The notes under the pieces are model-generated. The model saw only the letters and a program-made list of their open reading frames with translations. It searched no databases and was not told where the DNA came from. Position numbers and translations under genes: made by a program. From Abelmoschus esculentus (lineage: Eukaryota > Streptophyta > Magnoliopsida > Malvales > Malvaceae), in assembly GCA_035048815.1 (NCBI GenBank), contig JAUCBN010000055.1, positions 10,832,501 to 10,896,500 of the forward strand: a stretch of 64,000 nucleotides of DNA. The letters run 5' to 3'. How positions within the stretch are numbered: the stretch's first letter is position 1; every line of letters starts with the position of its first letter. This document shows, one piece after another, positions 35,751 to 48,807 of this stretch.

Positions 35751-37363
35751 GACATATATCTATTTAAAAAAAAAACTAAAAGAAAAAGAAAAAAATAGTA
35801 AAAGTCTTAGAGTAAATTAAAGAGGATTATACTTAGCTCTACAATATCAAGCTTTATAAGTTCATCATTTTTTTTCTTCTTCTTTTTATAGTATTTGTTT
35901 AGTTTTTATTTATTTAAGAATTAGAATTTATAGTTAGAATATTTTAGTTACTTAATAATTATAATTGAACTTTTAGTTTAATAGAATTCAATTTGATTTT
36001 ATATGCTTTGTTTTATGTCTTAATTATTAAATTATTTGTATGCTTTAATTGTATTATTTTTTTTAAACTCGTGTAGTATATTTGTATAGGATGAGATTCA
36101 ATTCCCTTATTTAAATAAGATTAAAGCCTCTAATTTAACTAATTTAATAGGAAAAATATTATAGCAAATAAATGTGTACTAAATAAATACCTCGATATAA
36201 TAAGTCGGTTGATTTCTTATTATACTGAGACCTTGACCAATAATATATTTTGGTATTATATTTAATATTCTATTTTTTACTTAGAAAATGATAAATAATA
36301 TAATATTAGTATAAAATAAAAATGAATTAGGTAAATAATTAGAAAAAATAATTAACAATATTATTAATTTTTTTAAGGGTTTAGATGGTAGTGTTCAATT
36401 GTTTGGGTATTATCATAATACCCTTTTGAAGATTGATAATATTTTAAGGTCTTAATTATTTAATTAATGGAGTCTAATTAGGTAGAACTTAAAATTGATC
36501 ATATAATAAATTATCATGCACTTAAACTTTTGTGGACAGAAAATATATTTCTTCAAAATACGAGTTCAAATTTCCTAAAGTAACTAGACGTTTTAATTGA
36601 GCTTGTATTTACAAAAAATGTACTTTCCTACTCTCATTCGAACGGAATTCATTTGACAATGACAAGCTAAATTGAAATTATCGTTCAAAATGTCAATGCC
36701 ACGCGTAATTAATAAAGTACCGATTTTAGCCGCTCATAAGGGTCGTCCTTACGCGTAACCGATTCCTGAACTCGAATTTTAAAAAATAGAATCTTTAGTT
36801 TATTTTATGGTGTCTGATCTACTAAAGTGGTAGGTGACGACTCCAAATAATTTTTTAACCAAATAAAAAGGTAAAATTGAGATTTTCTCAAATAATTAAC
36901 ACGAGTTTTAAAATTAACAATAATTTTCATAATTAATTAAAATAATAAAAACATAACTTTCAAGATTAATAATTAAAAATAAAAAAAAAATCAATTTTCA
37001 AAATTCAATCGTCAGACACATAGTTTTTTAAAATGATCATGACAAAAAATATTTTTTATTGTATTTTTAAAATCGATATTAAATTATTCTTAATTATTTT
37101 ATACATTTAGATTTTTAGATTATATATCAAATAATAATTATGTGTTGAATTTTTTTTAAATTATAAATATTTTAAACATTTATTTCATATTTAAGCTAAA
37201 ATTGACTAATAGTATATTTTAATAAAGGAATCTAATATACCCGACCCGATTCGATTAATAAACGCATATATTGACAACCCTCGTTTCCTTTCCTCATCTG
37301 AAATCGTTATTTTCCTCTCCGATTTTCCGTTGAAAATTTCATTATTTTTGTTTTAATTTCCCA
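35751..37363. other. AT-rich spacer and promoter of the MAEA-like gene, with a possible LTR fragment
   Basis: I see no gene before 37364. The segment near 36690-36850 contains phrases such as GCTCATAAGGGTCGTCC and TAGGTGACGACTCC, which recall decayed Ty3/gypsy LTR ends, but no paired LTR or coding remnant is visible. The last 60 bases before the ATG are probably leader, with CTC- and TTTCC-rich runs. Confidence 0.4.
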
Positions 37364-40300
37364 ATGGAAATCGATCCACTTCCAAATGGCACCGGTTCCA
37401 CCGCCACAACCACCACTGAAACCACCACAACGACAACTGCGCCCATCGCCGGATCAAACACGACTCCATCATCCAAACTGAGCCAGCTCACTGATTCGTT
37501 GAAATTAGAGCACCGATTCTTGCGTGTTCCTTTTGAACATCTCAAGAAAACGATCCGAGCAAATCACCGAACCGTCGAAAAAGAAGTCTCCGCCGTCATT
37601 TCAAGCGTCGCTGACGTAGCAGACAGTAACGAACTCTCCAAGGACGACGCGGTTTTGAGTCTTACATCCCTTGTTTCTCGTTTGCAAGGGCTCAAACGCA
37701 AGGTATAAGAAGAGACTTTTGTAATTATATTTCCTTTCCTTAATTAGTTTTATTGTTTCTGAGTAAAGCGAGTGATATAGATTGAACTGGAGTTAGAAAA
37801 CATACTCTTTTTTTTCAACTTCCTGTAGATCTAACTGTTAAGATTTTGGATAATTTTGAGTGAAAGTAGATGAAGTTTTGTATGATTTAGTATCAATGCA
37901 TATAAAAAGAAAGAGAACAATTAATTCGATTTGAAAATGCTTAAATTTCTGCAAAATGAAAATATCATAATTCTACTCTAATTTGATAATACACTTTGTA
38001 CTATTAAATCAAGGATCCTATATGTTTTTTGTCTTTCAGCTGGAAGAGGGAAGTCGAACTGAGTACTCGCACGCACAGAGATGTCGGGCTCGTCTTGATC
38101 ACTTGGAATCCGTGGATGCTGAGAACCTTTCAGAATGGAATAACGTTCGATTAAAGCGCATCCTTGTGGACTACATGTTGCGAATGTCATATTATGACAC
38201 TGCAATGAAGCTGGCTCAAAGTAGCAATATAGAGGTAATTTAAATTCTTGTTTCCATCTGATATGGAGGTGTTACTGGTTTCCATTCTTTGAATAATGGA
38301 GGTTTCCACTTAAATTATATTTTGGTTATTGGAGAATTTGGAAGGGCTTTCATGTAGTATTTCTTTGAATCAGAGTGGTTTCATCTTCTTTTGTCTTAAT
38401 AATTAATATACAGAGTAAGCACATTTGAGCTTTTCCTTCCACTTCAAATGCTTGAAAACATTGTTGTCATCTGTTTTTATATCTTTACAATAGTTCCAGT
38501 TACATTCCTCATAACAATTGTTGAGGTCCAATAGGAACTTTATGCTCTTTGTAGCAATTACAATACATTTAGAAGTTACTGCACCACATGGATTTCACAC
38601 CATGTGCCACCATTCTTGAGAACCAATCTGTTTTGACTATTATTTTGCAATGATTCTTTTATTGTTTGAAGCAAATATGTCTTTACATAAGAATAAATAA
38701 TCAAGTTTTATGTGGTATTGTCTGCCTGCGGATAGTCCCCCTGCAATTTAATTGAATTTTTATGTTCCAGGAACTTGTTGATATTGAAGTTTTCCAAGAA
38801 GCTAAGAAAGTTATTGATGCCCTTAGAAATCAGGATGTGGGTCCAGCCCTTGCCTGGTGTGCAGATAACAAAGCACGGTTGAAGAAGTCCAAGGTATGCA
38901 CTCATTGTGTTTCTGAATTATGTTGACCATTACGCTCTTTGAGTTTCTCTATGTGATTTTAACCTTTGTTCAAGGCCACAATTCTTTAATAGTTAAATAT
39001 AACTGAGCTTTCATGATGCTGTTTAATTACTCTGTTAATTGCATTCATTGTCTCGGATGTTCTTTACTAATTAGAAATCTGTCAAGAATTTGTGGGTACC
39101 CCAACTTGGATTAGAACTGTGATTTTTGATTGTATCTGGGACTGGGAATATGTTTCATATTGATTCATTTTGGTTTATTTCGATCAGAGCAAAATTGAAT
39201 TCCAGTTGAGACTTCAGGAATTCATTGAGTTGGTACGAGCCGAAAACTACATGCGTGCTATTTTGTATGCTCGAAGGCACCTTGCACCATGGGGAGCTAC
39301 TCATTTGAAAGAATTGCAGCAAGTCATGACGACATTGGCCTTTAGAAGTAATACTGAATGTGCAAAGTACAAGGTGAATATTACGCCTCATTTCATTATT
39401 CTACTGGTTCAGGTTACTTAATTGTTTGATGCTTAGTTGAATGATTGATTGATGAAAGAATAGGTAGTAATGGGAGCAAAGGAAAAATCAACAGCCGTCT
39501 GGCTTAGTTCATTTAACGAGGTCAATTGTTTGTTTTATATGATTGATGGCATTGTAAGCTAATGCAGAAAAATAGAAATGATCTTGTTTTGCCTTTGACA
39601 CAAATATTTTTTTTTATATATATATTTGGATAAGTCTGGCTAAAATTGTATTTATATTAAAACCTTACATCTTCGAACCACGGGATTTAGGTAAGAGATA
39701 GTAAGGATCTCTCCTACCTTAACAAGTGGTTGAGGGTTTGGTTCTCGCCTTGGGCATGGAGCAGCTAACTTGTTGGCAACGTCTACCCCTATATGGGCCA
39801 ATAGAACGCAGAGTATTAGTCATTGAGTTCGCTCCAGTGGAACCTTTAGAGAAAAAAAAACATTACTTATTCTTTTGCCTATTTTTTGTTCCAACGCTGA
39901 TCAACCATAAGGCTTCCTTTTAGCTATGGCCTTAACTATATGGCTTTATATCATCTTACAGGATCTAATAGCTTGGGTTTGAACAATGCTCATCGTATTT
40001 GTTTATGATGCATTTCCAGGTTTTATTTGATTCAAAGCAGTGGGACTTCCTTGTGGACCAGTTTAAACAGGAGTTCTACAGGTTATATGGCATGACCCTG
40101 GAGCCATTGCTGAATATTTATCTACAAGCAGGCTTGTCTGCATTGAAAACTCCGTATCCTTACAGAAGCTACCATTATGTAACTGCCTATTCATTTATCT
40201 ATTTTTTATCTGCCGTTTAGGAGCTCCGGTGATGTTAGCAAAGTAATTAACTGATATGATTTTTGAGCAGTCCTTGAATTGGCATTCTGAGTTACCATGA

Positions 40301-41046
40301 AGTCGTAAGAATCTTATGTTGCATGTGTTGACATACCACATACATTTAAATTCCCGAACGACCAATTGCTTTGATATCTCTGCATTTCCCTTGACATAGT
40401 TAGATATTGTTATGAAGATGACTGCACCAAGGAGGACCCGTTGTCACAGGACAACTTCCGGAAATTAGCAATGCCATTGCCCTACTCGAAGCAGCATCAT
40501 TCAAAGCTTGTTTGCTACATAACCAAAGAGTTGATGGATACAGAGAACCCACCTCAAGTCTTACCTAATGGCTATGTCTACAGCACCAAGGTTCACATTT
40601 TACCTCACAAACTCTCAATTTAACTGCTGACTTTTATGTTTCCATTTCTTTGAGAGGCCGATCTGATTAGTTGAACCAAGAATTCGTTGTCCATGCCGTG
40701 CGGCATTATTTGTTAAACCCGGTTTTCTTTTAACCGGTCAAAAGTTACAATTTATGTTTAACTTTCAAATTACTTTTTATTTGCTTAAAGCCATTTTGAC
40801 CCAACTGATGGAACTTTTGCTTATCGGAAAACATCAATATAGACAAGATCCGTAGCATCAAACCATATGTCTGACCAGTTTGATCTCTGGTCCGTTTTTT
40901 TGAAAACCTTGGTTGATCTTTTGTTTCCTTGTTTTGTGTGGTAGGCTCTCAAAGAAATGGCCGAGAAAAATGACGGTAAAATCACATGTCCAAGGACAGG
41001 TCTGGTCTGCAATTATTCTGAACTGGTTAAGGCTTACATCTCATGA
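37364..41046 (+). CDS. LisH/CTLH/RING protein, MAEA/Fyv10-type subunit of the GID/CTLH ubiquitin ligase
   Basis: The seven exons are 37364-37702, 38040-38234, 38771-38893, 39188-39373, 40020-40153, 40404-40590 and 40945-41046. All phases join to give 421 aa. The N-terminus has a Thr-rich tract (about residues 12-28). A helical region is followed by a LisH motif at about 146-178 (VRLKRILVDYMLRMSYYDTA), a CTLH segment at about 179-240 (FQEAKKVIDALRNQDVGPAL), a CRA-like region, and a C-terminal RING-Gid domain from about 327 with CYEDDC and KITCPRTGLVCNYSE. In yeast and animals this subunit (Gid9/Fyv10, MAEA) pairs with the RMND5/Gid2 RING to form the catalytic core of an E3 ligase. A similar complex has been reported in plants. 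It matches At3g55070 as I recall it. The RING has non-standard spacing, as is normal for this family. Confidence 0.93.
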
Positions 41047-42945
41047 ATCTACACGGTTAAGACCGCAAAGGTAAGAGACAGAATTCGTCTCAAACTGTTT
41101 CCTCATTGTTACTCTTAATCTTCTGCATCATCTGTAGATATTCCCCGCTGCTTTCGAAATTTCCGAAACATCGATTTAAGAACAACATAACACTGTAATT
41201 CTTCTTGCACCTTAAAACTTATTAGGGTATTGAAGAATTTATCTCATATGTAAATATTCATCTCTACCTTATTATGCAATTGATTGAACCTCATTTCACA
41301 TCCACTCTCTTTTACCAAACAATTTATTGATGCAAATGTGGTCGAATTGGGATCAACAACATTTAATACTTATTTTAAACCGAATCGAATTACCCGAAAG
41401 TCGTATTGATTTAAAATTCATTTATTAGTTTCATATAGTATAATATGATTGTAGGAATTGGGATATCATAAGTCCCTTTAGGAAGGATGAAGAAGGTTAG
41501 CAATTGTCAAAATCCCTTTTGAGTACTTGTGAGCAACTTATCAACTTGAGTCATTTTTTGTAAAATTTCCCCTTATTATGTCGTTTTTATGGATTTAGTC
41601 CCTCGACTGTAATTTGATTCGTTAAAAAAACTTATGTGGCTTCCTAGCAGTACCCCACGTGGCACAAATGTTTATTATATAAAAAATGCTTATTACCTCT
41701 TTTAGCCCCTATATTATAGTCAAACTATCAGTTTGAGACTTGTACGGTTGGTTTTCCATCGATGGTGTCGAGATATCCTCCATAATCCGTGTCAATTTTT
41801 TATTCTGTGATCTATCTAATGTTGACCCGTCGAAAGATTCGATGTTGATTTTTTCTAATATTTTGGTTCGTCTTTCGTGCGGGTTGGAATTTATCCGACA
41901 AGGAATTTTATTACCTTAAGACTGTTATAGTTATAACCGTTGTTTACCAGGCTTCTTCGGTCACCGGTTCCATTCCTACTCTTGCCTCATTTGAAAAATC
42001 TTAATTTTTTAAAAACTTTTGTATTTTAGTTTAATAGTAACAATATAATAACAAATTTAATCTTTAATGCTTTATATTTTATCGATTTGACTGTTTCAAT
42101 GTGCTTCACGACAAATAATTTAAAATTTAAAATTGAAAAATATATTATTGAAAATTTCATAAAAATTAATATAAAATATACATGTATAATATGAGCTACT
42201 ATATCCCAACGTCGTTTTATTCAGTGTTTTTATTGAAAAAACAATTCTAACTATAATTTTATGGAAAAGAATAATTCAGACCCCGAAGCTAATTTTACAC
42301 CCAAAAGCCCTCAAAATCAAAATAATCATTTTAATACTTTGATCAAAAGAAATTATAAAAGTAAAATGTTTTTTTTAATTCACAGTTTTTTTCTTCAAAT
42401 TTTAAATATTTTAAAAAGTGACATTTTAATAATATTTAATGTGTTCAAAGAATATTTTAAAATTTAACGTCAAAACTTAAAGACTCGTAATAAAATAAAT
42501 ATTTGAATATTTGAAAATGATGAGTGAATCGAACAACGGACTTGAATATTTCATATTTCGGGGTTGGATCGAGTTTAGACAACAAACATAAAGTAGGTTA
42601 ATTCAAACCTAACCCAACTCAGAACGGCCAATGAACACCTCTACTTATCACTGCAGCAAAAGAAAAGGAATGAGGGGGGAAAGCAAATGGCAGAAGTAGG
42701 TCTAGGAAACACCATCCTTCTTAGCACAAATCGGATTCGAGTACCACCGGATCCATCTATGACGGAAACAGTCGAAGACCAATGTTTTCTTTTATCACAG
42801 TACCAATGACAAAATGGAGAACAACAATTTTAATAGTTGCTTCATGCTCAAGAAATAAGAAGTTATCAATCCAATATAAAAAAACAAAAGTTTTTACGAA
42901 ACGAGATCGGACATACCATTTCAACCCGTTTCAACCCGCTGCCGA
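41047..42945. other. Spacer between convergent MAEA-like and RS2Z genes
   Basis: The 3' flank of the MAEA-like gene is followed by AT-rich DNA. A repeat-like segment lies near 41560-41740 (TTTAGTCCCTCGACTG and CCACGTGGCACAAATG). Another fragment near 42530-42640 ends in GAACACCTCTA, like the hAT element at 35211-35742, but I found no left partner. I see no gene. Confidence 0.5.
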
Positions 42946-45471
42946 TTAATTTGATTCACTACGTCTATGAGGAGCTTGATTATCCTCGTCGTCATCAATA
43001 GGGCTCCGGTCATCCCTAGGGACTGGGCTAGGACTGTGGCTCTGGCCGTTTTCTTTCTCTTTCATGGGGCTCTTATAAGCCCTGTCCTCGGCATCAACTT
43101 CGTGATCTGGGCTTATGTTTCTTCCCCTTGGACTTGCACTGTAATCTGAACCATTGTTGTTCCTTCCTATGCCGTCTCTTGGGGAAGGGCTACCTTTCTC
43201 TTGTGGCAGGCTTCTTTCGTCGGGCACTGGACTGTGCTTCTTTCCTCTGGATGGTGATGGAGATCCCCTGAGGCGCTTAGGGCTCCTTGATCTCCTATCA
43301 TCAAGCTCCAAACTCCTTTCTCTCTTCACAGGCGATCTCGATCTACTACATAAGGTCAAGATTGAGCACAAAGAAGACTAAGCTCCAAAGGTCAGAAGTG
43401 GAATTCTTTTTCAGGAAAGTTAAACACAAACCTGACACTGCGCCTTGGGCTATAACTACGGCTTCTGCTTCTACCACGACGGGGACTTGGTGACCGTGAG
43501 TAACTACGGTGTCTACGGCTGCACCAACAGAGGAGTCTCACAACTAAACGATATGGAAGTCAACTGATAAAATAACACATCTATTCAAACCAAACTGATC
43601 AGGATAAGAAGAATAGCAAAAAGAAGACCTTAGTTTCTTAGGACTGTTCTGACAATTTCTTTCTATGTGGCCTCGTTCTCCACAACGATAACACTTATTC
43701 TTCCAATCCCCAGCTTTGCAATCACGGGCCCAGTGACCATCAATTCCGCAGTTGAAGCAGCGTCCTGACCCAGGAGTAGGACCTCTTCCAGGGAAATCAC
43801 GAGACCCACCAGGGCCACGAGGTACCTAAGTTAAGTCAAATCAGATTCAGTGATCAAGAAATATTGACCAACAAACTTCACGATGAATTCCAGGAGAACG
43901 ATCAGAACAAGGAATGGAATCAACAGAAGAAAATGAAGCTTATATTAGGATGATCATACATTTTTGAAGGCATAATAATTGTTTATTCCACATTCATCAA
44001 CAACCAATGTGCTCTAACACAATTGAACTCTAGTTAATTTATTTTAAAAACAACAAAACATATTAAACAAATTAAAAAGAGCAAGAAATGAAACTATTGA
44101 AATCTGTTTAGAGTCCATCAAGGAAACCATATTTAACCGTACAAGACGAACATTCTCATTCACCTCTCTCTCTCTCTGCCCTTCAAATTTCATTATTCAG
44201 AATGGTCAGGGGTGACGAGTTTTATATTCCAAACCAGTTGATTAAAGAGTGGAAATTTTATAAGATACCAAATAGGATATCATACAGCAGGAAAACATAC
44301 TAGGTAAAATACTCGCACATGCCACATCAAATAAACATGCAATGAGCACACATGCAAATAAAAGGAAGGATAACTAGTCAAGCTGAAAGGCTGAACTGCA
44401 AATGCAGATTTTATGGTTCACATCAACCAAAGATCTGAAGGCATTAAATATATGAGTTTGCCATAAGATTAACCAGTGAAAGATAACATTAATAAAGGGT
44501 TACATGTACTATTAGTTCCTTCCAATATTAATGAGGTATTAATGTCTGAAAAACAACAGAACTTACTCCCTTGGCAAATTCAACAATGATACGGCTTCCA
44601 TCTAAGTCTCGACCATTCAATGAATATCTTGCATCATCAGCATCTCTTGGGTCACTGAATTCCTATTGTCCAGAAGGCAGACAACACGCACACACAAGGA
44701 AAAAATATCCAGCAAAATGATCATATTTACTAGAGATAAGGAAAGATGTTTCAATTTAAATTAAGAGAGTTGAGAAATACATACAACAAAGGCATAGTCG
44801 CGCTTCATATCCACATCGCGTATTCTGCGCAAACGGGTGCCAGAAACAGTAAGGCCATCAAGATACAATTATCAAAGGGTTGATAGTTCGCCCCTCAAGT
44901 TGAACCAAAAACACCACTTGTGAGATTGTTCCATTTCGATAAAAACACGCAATAACACTACAGAAAAACTGGCCAAATCCACCATGGCACCCTCTCACCA
45001 TAGACCTCCAGGTTAGGCAAAAGACCTTCAATAAGATCATTCAAGTTAAACCACACAGACATGTGGAGGGGTGCAACATTCTCACTTATATTTTACATGG
45101 AAGACAATATGACAAGCACTACCACAAGGGCTTGGCAAGTGCTCTATTTTCTCCCACTTCATCACCACTACACCCAGAGCCTATCCAAGTGGCCATCAAT
45201 GCAAAAGAATAAAAAAAAACATGAACACACAAATAGAGAAAAATGGAACACTTGAAACAATTAAACTTGGTTAAAGAAACCATCAAACCACTCAACTAAT
45301 GGTAAAAATTAGTCAATTACAAAGTTCACAAATTCTTAAAATTAAAAAGTGATCAAATTACCTCCCATATCTGCTAAACATATCTTCAAGATCACGTGAT
45401 CTTGTCCTTGATGATAGGTGACCAACATAAAGGCGAGTACCACTGCCACAGCGGTCATCATACCTAGGCAT
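42946..45471 (-). CDS. RS2Z33: SR splicing factor with RRM and two zinc knuckles (RS2Z32/RS2Z33 type)
   Basis: Six minus-strand exons, 45471-45362, 44824-44785, 44662-44567, 43825-43629, 43518-43432 and 43345-42946, encode 309 aa. SR proteins bind pre-mRNA and guide splice-site choice. The order of domains is diagnostic for the plant RS2Z subfamily. An RRM at about 11-82 carries TRLYVGHL (RNP2) and KRDYAFVEF (RNP1), and is followed by a Gly/Pro linker. Two CCHC knuckles follow, at 105-118 ([14 protein letters not shown]) and 127-140 ([14 protein letters not shown]). Next come an RS/SP-rich region and an acidic Ser-Pro tail ending in [10 protein letters not shown]. The RRM is split by a 537-bp intron (44825-45361), and another long intron (43826-44566) follows it. 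Arabidopsis RS2Z33 is known to regulate splicing of its own long intron. The symbol marks the subfamily; RS2Z32 is equally possible. Confidence 0.93.
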
Positions 45472-45490
45472 TTTTATTTACCCGCAATAA

Positions 45491-46164
45491 CTATTTCCAC
45501 AGAAACCAAAAACACACAATCACCCAGATATACATATAACATATCATAGAAGAAACTTCTCTTTTCCAGCTAAACAGAATCAACAGTCTAATTTAAGATC
45601 AAGATATCTTAAAGTTTCCCTTCAGTTATTGATTTCTACTACATGCCTTTGCTCTCTAAAAGGTTACTATTGAAAATAGGAAGTCCACTAAACAATTTTA
45701 AGTATCATACTAAAATCCAATGCTAGTTCCAGCATTCTTTATTTTCTTTAACAAATTTAAAAATATCAATCCATTGCTCATGCCAAAACATACAGTTTCA
45801 ATTTTCAAAAGGAAAAGGGAATCTTGAAATCATAATGTACACAAAGATCACGTGATAAAAGCTATAACCAGACAACCTAAATAAATTAGTGTTTTACTAC
45901 ACGCTAATTATGACTTATTACACATATAGATCAGAAAACACTTTAAAATTACAATCAATTACAATTATAATTTACGAATCATAAAAACGAAAACAAATGA
46001 GATATGCAGGAGAGATATTCTCATAAAATCATCTAAATTCAATTTCGAAAGCTCAACAACCTTTCAGATCTATAAATAAACAACCTAGAAAACGATTGTA
46101 CAAGCGAATGAGAATCAAAATTGAAAGATAAACGAATAATTAAAATTGAAGAACATAAACTTAC
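45491..46164 (-). other. 5'UTR intron of the RS2Z gene
   Basis: On the minus strand a leader ending CTGAGATTTCATC meets GTAAGTTTATG at 46164. An acceptor GGAAATAG ends at 45491, leaving 19 bases of leader before the ATG at 45471. A leader intron fits the TATA box found further upstream. Confidence 0.6.
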
Positions 46165-46269
46165 GATGAAATCTCAGAGAGGGAATGCGAAAGAGGAGAA
46201 AAATGAAGAACCCTAGAAATCTTTCAAAGAGATAGAGAGAGATGTTAAACGCGTCGTTTTCTTTTCCAG

Positions 46270-46277
46270 TATTTATA
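46270..46277 (-). promoter_or_regulatory. TATA box of the RS2Z gene
   Basis: The minus strand reads GGCCTATAAATACTGG, a close match to the plant TATA consensus. Transcription would begin near 46240 and yield a first leader exon of about 75 bases before the 5'UTR intron. Confidence 0.6.
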
Positions 46278-46424
46278 GGCCAAAGGATGAGAATGAGTCA
46301 ACGTTAAAAAATAAGAGAACGTGTAATTACCCTAAAAACCCATCTACTTTCCCGGAATTACGGTAATGGTCTTGAAAAGGTGGAATGGTTCAAACGTAAG
46401 CCCGGTCTAAAAGGATTGTTTATT

Positions 46425-46457
46425 TATTTGTTTATTTATTTATTTATTTATTTATAT
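46425..46457. repeat. (TTTA)n microsatellite
   Basis: Eight or so TTTA units, with one TTTG variant, run in succession in the upstream region of the RS2Z gene. Confidence 0.85.
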
Positions 46458-46526
46458 TAAGTTGCAAAAATAACCGTCCAATTTTTTAATATTTTAATTC
46501 AATCACAATGTAATGGAGTAATTTTA

Positions 46527-46965
46527 GAGATGAATATTTTATTTGATTCGATTGGATTTTTGATTTGACCTAATTTAACTAGGATAGATTATATTTTTTT
46601 GATGAAAAATCGTGTTTAAGTCGGATTGGGTTCGAGTTTAAAGTGTAAAATATCCAACTCGATTTGGGACTAAATATGTAATGTTTTCGTAAAATTTTAA
46701 GGATACTTATAATAATACTCCTTTATCTATCTATATTTTTTAATTGGGTCCTTAAAATTGAAATTATTTTTTACAATTAAGTCCCTAAAATTATTTTTAC
46801 AATAGGTCGAACCAGGTTAGAGTCAATTTTGCTGTGTTTATTTTTGGTTCAGATCAAGTCGAGTTTTTAAAGAAAATATTTAGGTCGGGTAAGATTTAGG
46901 GTATATGTTCGAGTCGATTTAGGTGAATCAAAAATCCGACTCATCCCGATCCGTACTCATCTCGA
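46527..46965. mobile_element. Probable decayed hAT-like palindromic element
   Basis: The left end (GAGATGAATATTTTATTTGA, then TTGGATTTTTGATTTGACC) pairs with the inverted right end (GAGATGAGTACGGATCGG, then GGATTTTTGATTCACC). The flanks TAATTTTA (46519-46526) and TAATTCTA (46966-46973) agree at 7 of 8 bases. The exact ends are uncertain by a few bases. Confidence 0.45.
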
Positions 46966-46973
46966 TAATTCTA

Positions 46974-48531
46974 GGATGAAACACACTTAAGGTGAAGTAA
47001 AATAAAGTCGAATTATATAGCCTTTTTTATTATTTTTTAATGAATTTGTATAATTACAAAAATACTTACAATTGATATAAATTCTTATCAAATTGGTAAG
47101 AATTTAGGTTATAATAGATGTTGCGACCCTTTTAAGATATAAATGTTTATAATTTAAATGAAAAGTTTAGAAGTATAAAAACTTGAAAAAGTCTTGGAAT
47201 TCTGAAAAATAAAATGAAAAGTTTCAAATGAAATGAAATTTGGGATCAATAATTTAATAATTTAAAATTAGAGATTTAAAAATAAAAAATTTGAATTTAA
47301 AATAAGAGAATTGAAAATTGAAAAGTTAGGAATTTAAAGAAATCGAGAATTTTGAAAAATTTCTTGAAAAAGAGAAAATAAATTTAAAAATAGGAATTTA
47401 AGGTTTAAAAAAAGACTTAAAATAAAAAGGGTCACTAGAAATTACGAAAGATATTTAAAATAATTTTAAAATAATTAAATCTAAAAAAGGTTTTAAAATT
47501 GGAAAAATGTTTTAAGAAATGATAATTTGAAAAGTATGAAAAATAATTGAAGTGTTAAGTTTGAAGGGGCTCTATTTACAACCGATTAAACCTTGCCAAG
47601 TGATGGAGAATTAATAACTTGGTGTTTTGTTGTGGAAGCAAAAAGATAGACAATAAAACACAAGGATTAAGCTCTCACCCAATACTAAGACACTTGAGCA
47701 TACATAAACATTAGGCTCACATGTGTTGTATACTTAAAATATGAGAATTAAGCTCTAAGACAAATCTTTCATCACAGTGTTGTAACAATTGAAGCATAGT
47801 CTCCTCTTGATGCTTGAGACTTTCTTTTATCATCACAAATGAGCTTTTAGTCGTTGGTGACCGTTGGGATTGATTTGGAGCCGTTTGAAGTTTGTTTCAA
47901 GGCTAATTTCTACTTCTGATGCATGTGGTATCGAAACACATGGAAGTCGTTTCGATACAATTACTTTGGGAAATAACCGTCGAACCTGCATTTAAAAATC
48001 GGTATCGAAACGCCTATGAGGTGTATCAAAACCCTTAGCTTATGTTATCGAAAAATATTTTAAAAATTAACCAGTTACTGATGAATTTTTCAACTTGAGC
48101 TAGACTTTGTTTGATTTAACTCGTTGAGATCTCAAGTCGTGTTCGAATCAAATCAATCCAAATCAATTGTTTACCAAATTTTAACGAAATCAAATTTAAA
48201 TAATTCACGATATGCTAAAACACCTTTATTCTTACCTATAACATCAGTTAATTATCTAAAGATTTAACTTTTATATCTTACATTTTTAGTTGTTTTGTTC
48301 ATTTGAATCGACATCGAAAAATCTCAACCCTCTGAATTAAAATTCACTTTTGATGCTAAAACCACTTTTGAAACTAAAAAACAACAAATCTATATCTATC
48401 AAGTTGTTTTTTTTATGGAGAAATCTTCTCAAGCGGGTCCGGTTTTTTTGTACAGATTTAGACAGATCGGCCCAACCCCATTAAATTCCACCTACTATCA
48501 AGTTCTTTTTCTTTTATTTGTTTTGTTTTTT
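46974..48531. other. AT-rich spacer upstream of the SAC3A-like gene
   Basis: I see no gene here. About 47150-47550 is purine-rich (AAAATTTGAAAA-like) low-complexity DNA. At about 47920-48060, motifs such as GTATCGAAAC and TTTCGATAC recur in both orientations, which hints at a decayed dispersed repeat. Confidence 0.45.
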
Positions 48532-48541
48532 CTATTATAAA
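48532..48541 (+). promoter_or_regulatory. Possible TATA box of the SAC3A-like gene
   Basis: CTATTATAAATTTC lies about 270 bases before the candidate start codon at 48808 and is followed by a pyrimidine-rich leader, as is usual in plants. The match is moderate in AT-rich DNA, so the call is weak. Confidence 0.35.
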
Positions 48542-48807
48542 TTTCATCCGATTCTCTTTCTCCCTTGTCTTTCCTTCTCGTTCGTGGGTTAATTCCTTTT
48601 AATTCAATATATTTTCCATTATATTCTCTGTTCTCTGTTCTTTGTTGTTGTTTTCTTTTTTACTTGATGAAATCTTATATTCAATTATTTGCCATATAAA
48701 TTTTCCCTTTTTTCGTTGTTTTTTTTTTCTGGGTTTTGTCATTTGATCTTCAATCTGTGTTATTTGCTGCTAAATACGTTCTCTCACATCGATTCCGAGG
48801 TTTTTTT

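Noticed and set aside
37342..37545. Minus-strand ORF opposite the MAEA-like first exon
   Set aside because: Its Val-rich run is just the complement of the Thr-rich ACC/ACA tract in the real gene.
42261..42467. Plus-strand 68-codon ORF MEKNNSDPEANF
   Set aside because: Asn/Lys/Phe-rich composition in AT-rich DNA, with no splice context and no family. It is a chance ORF.
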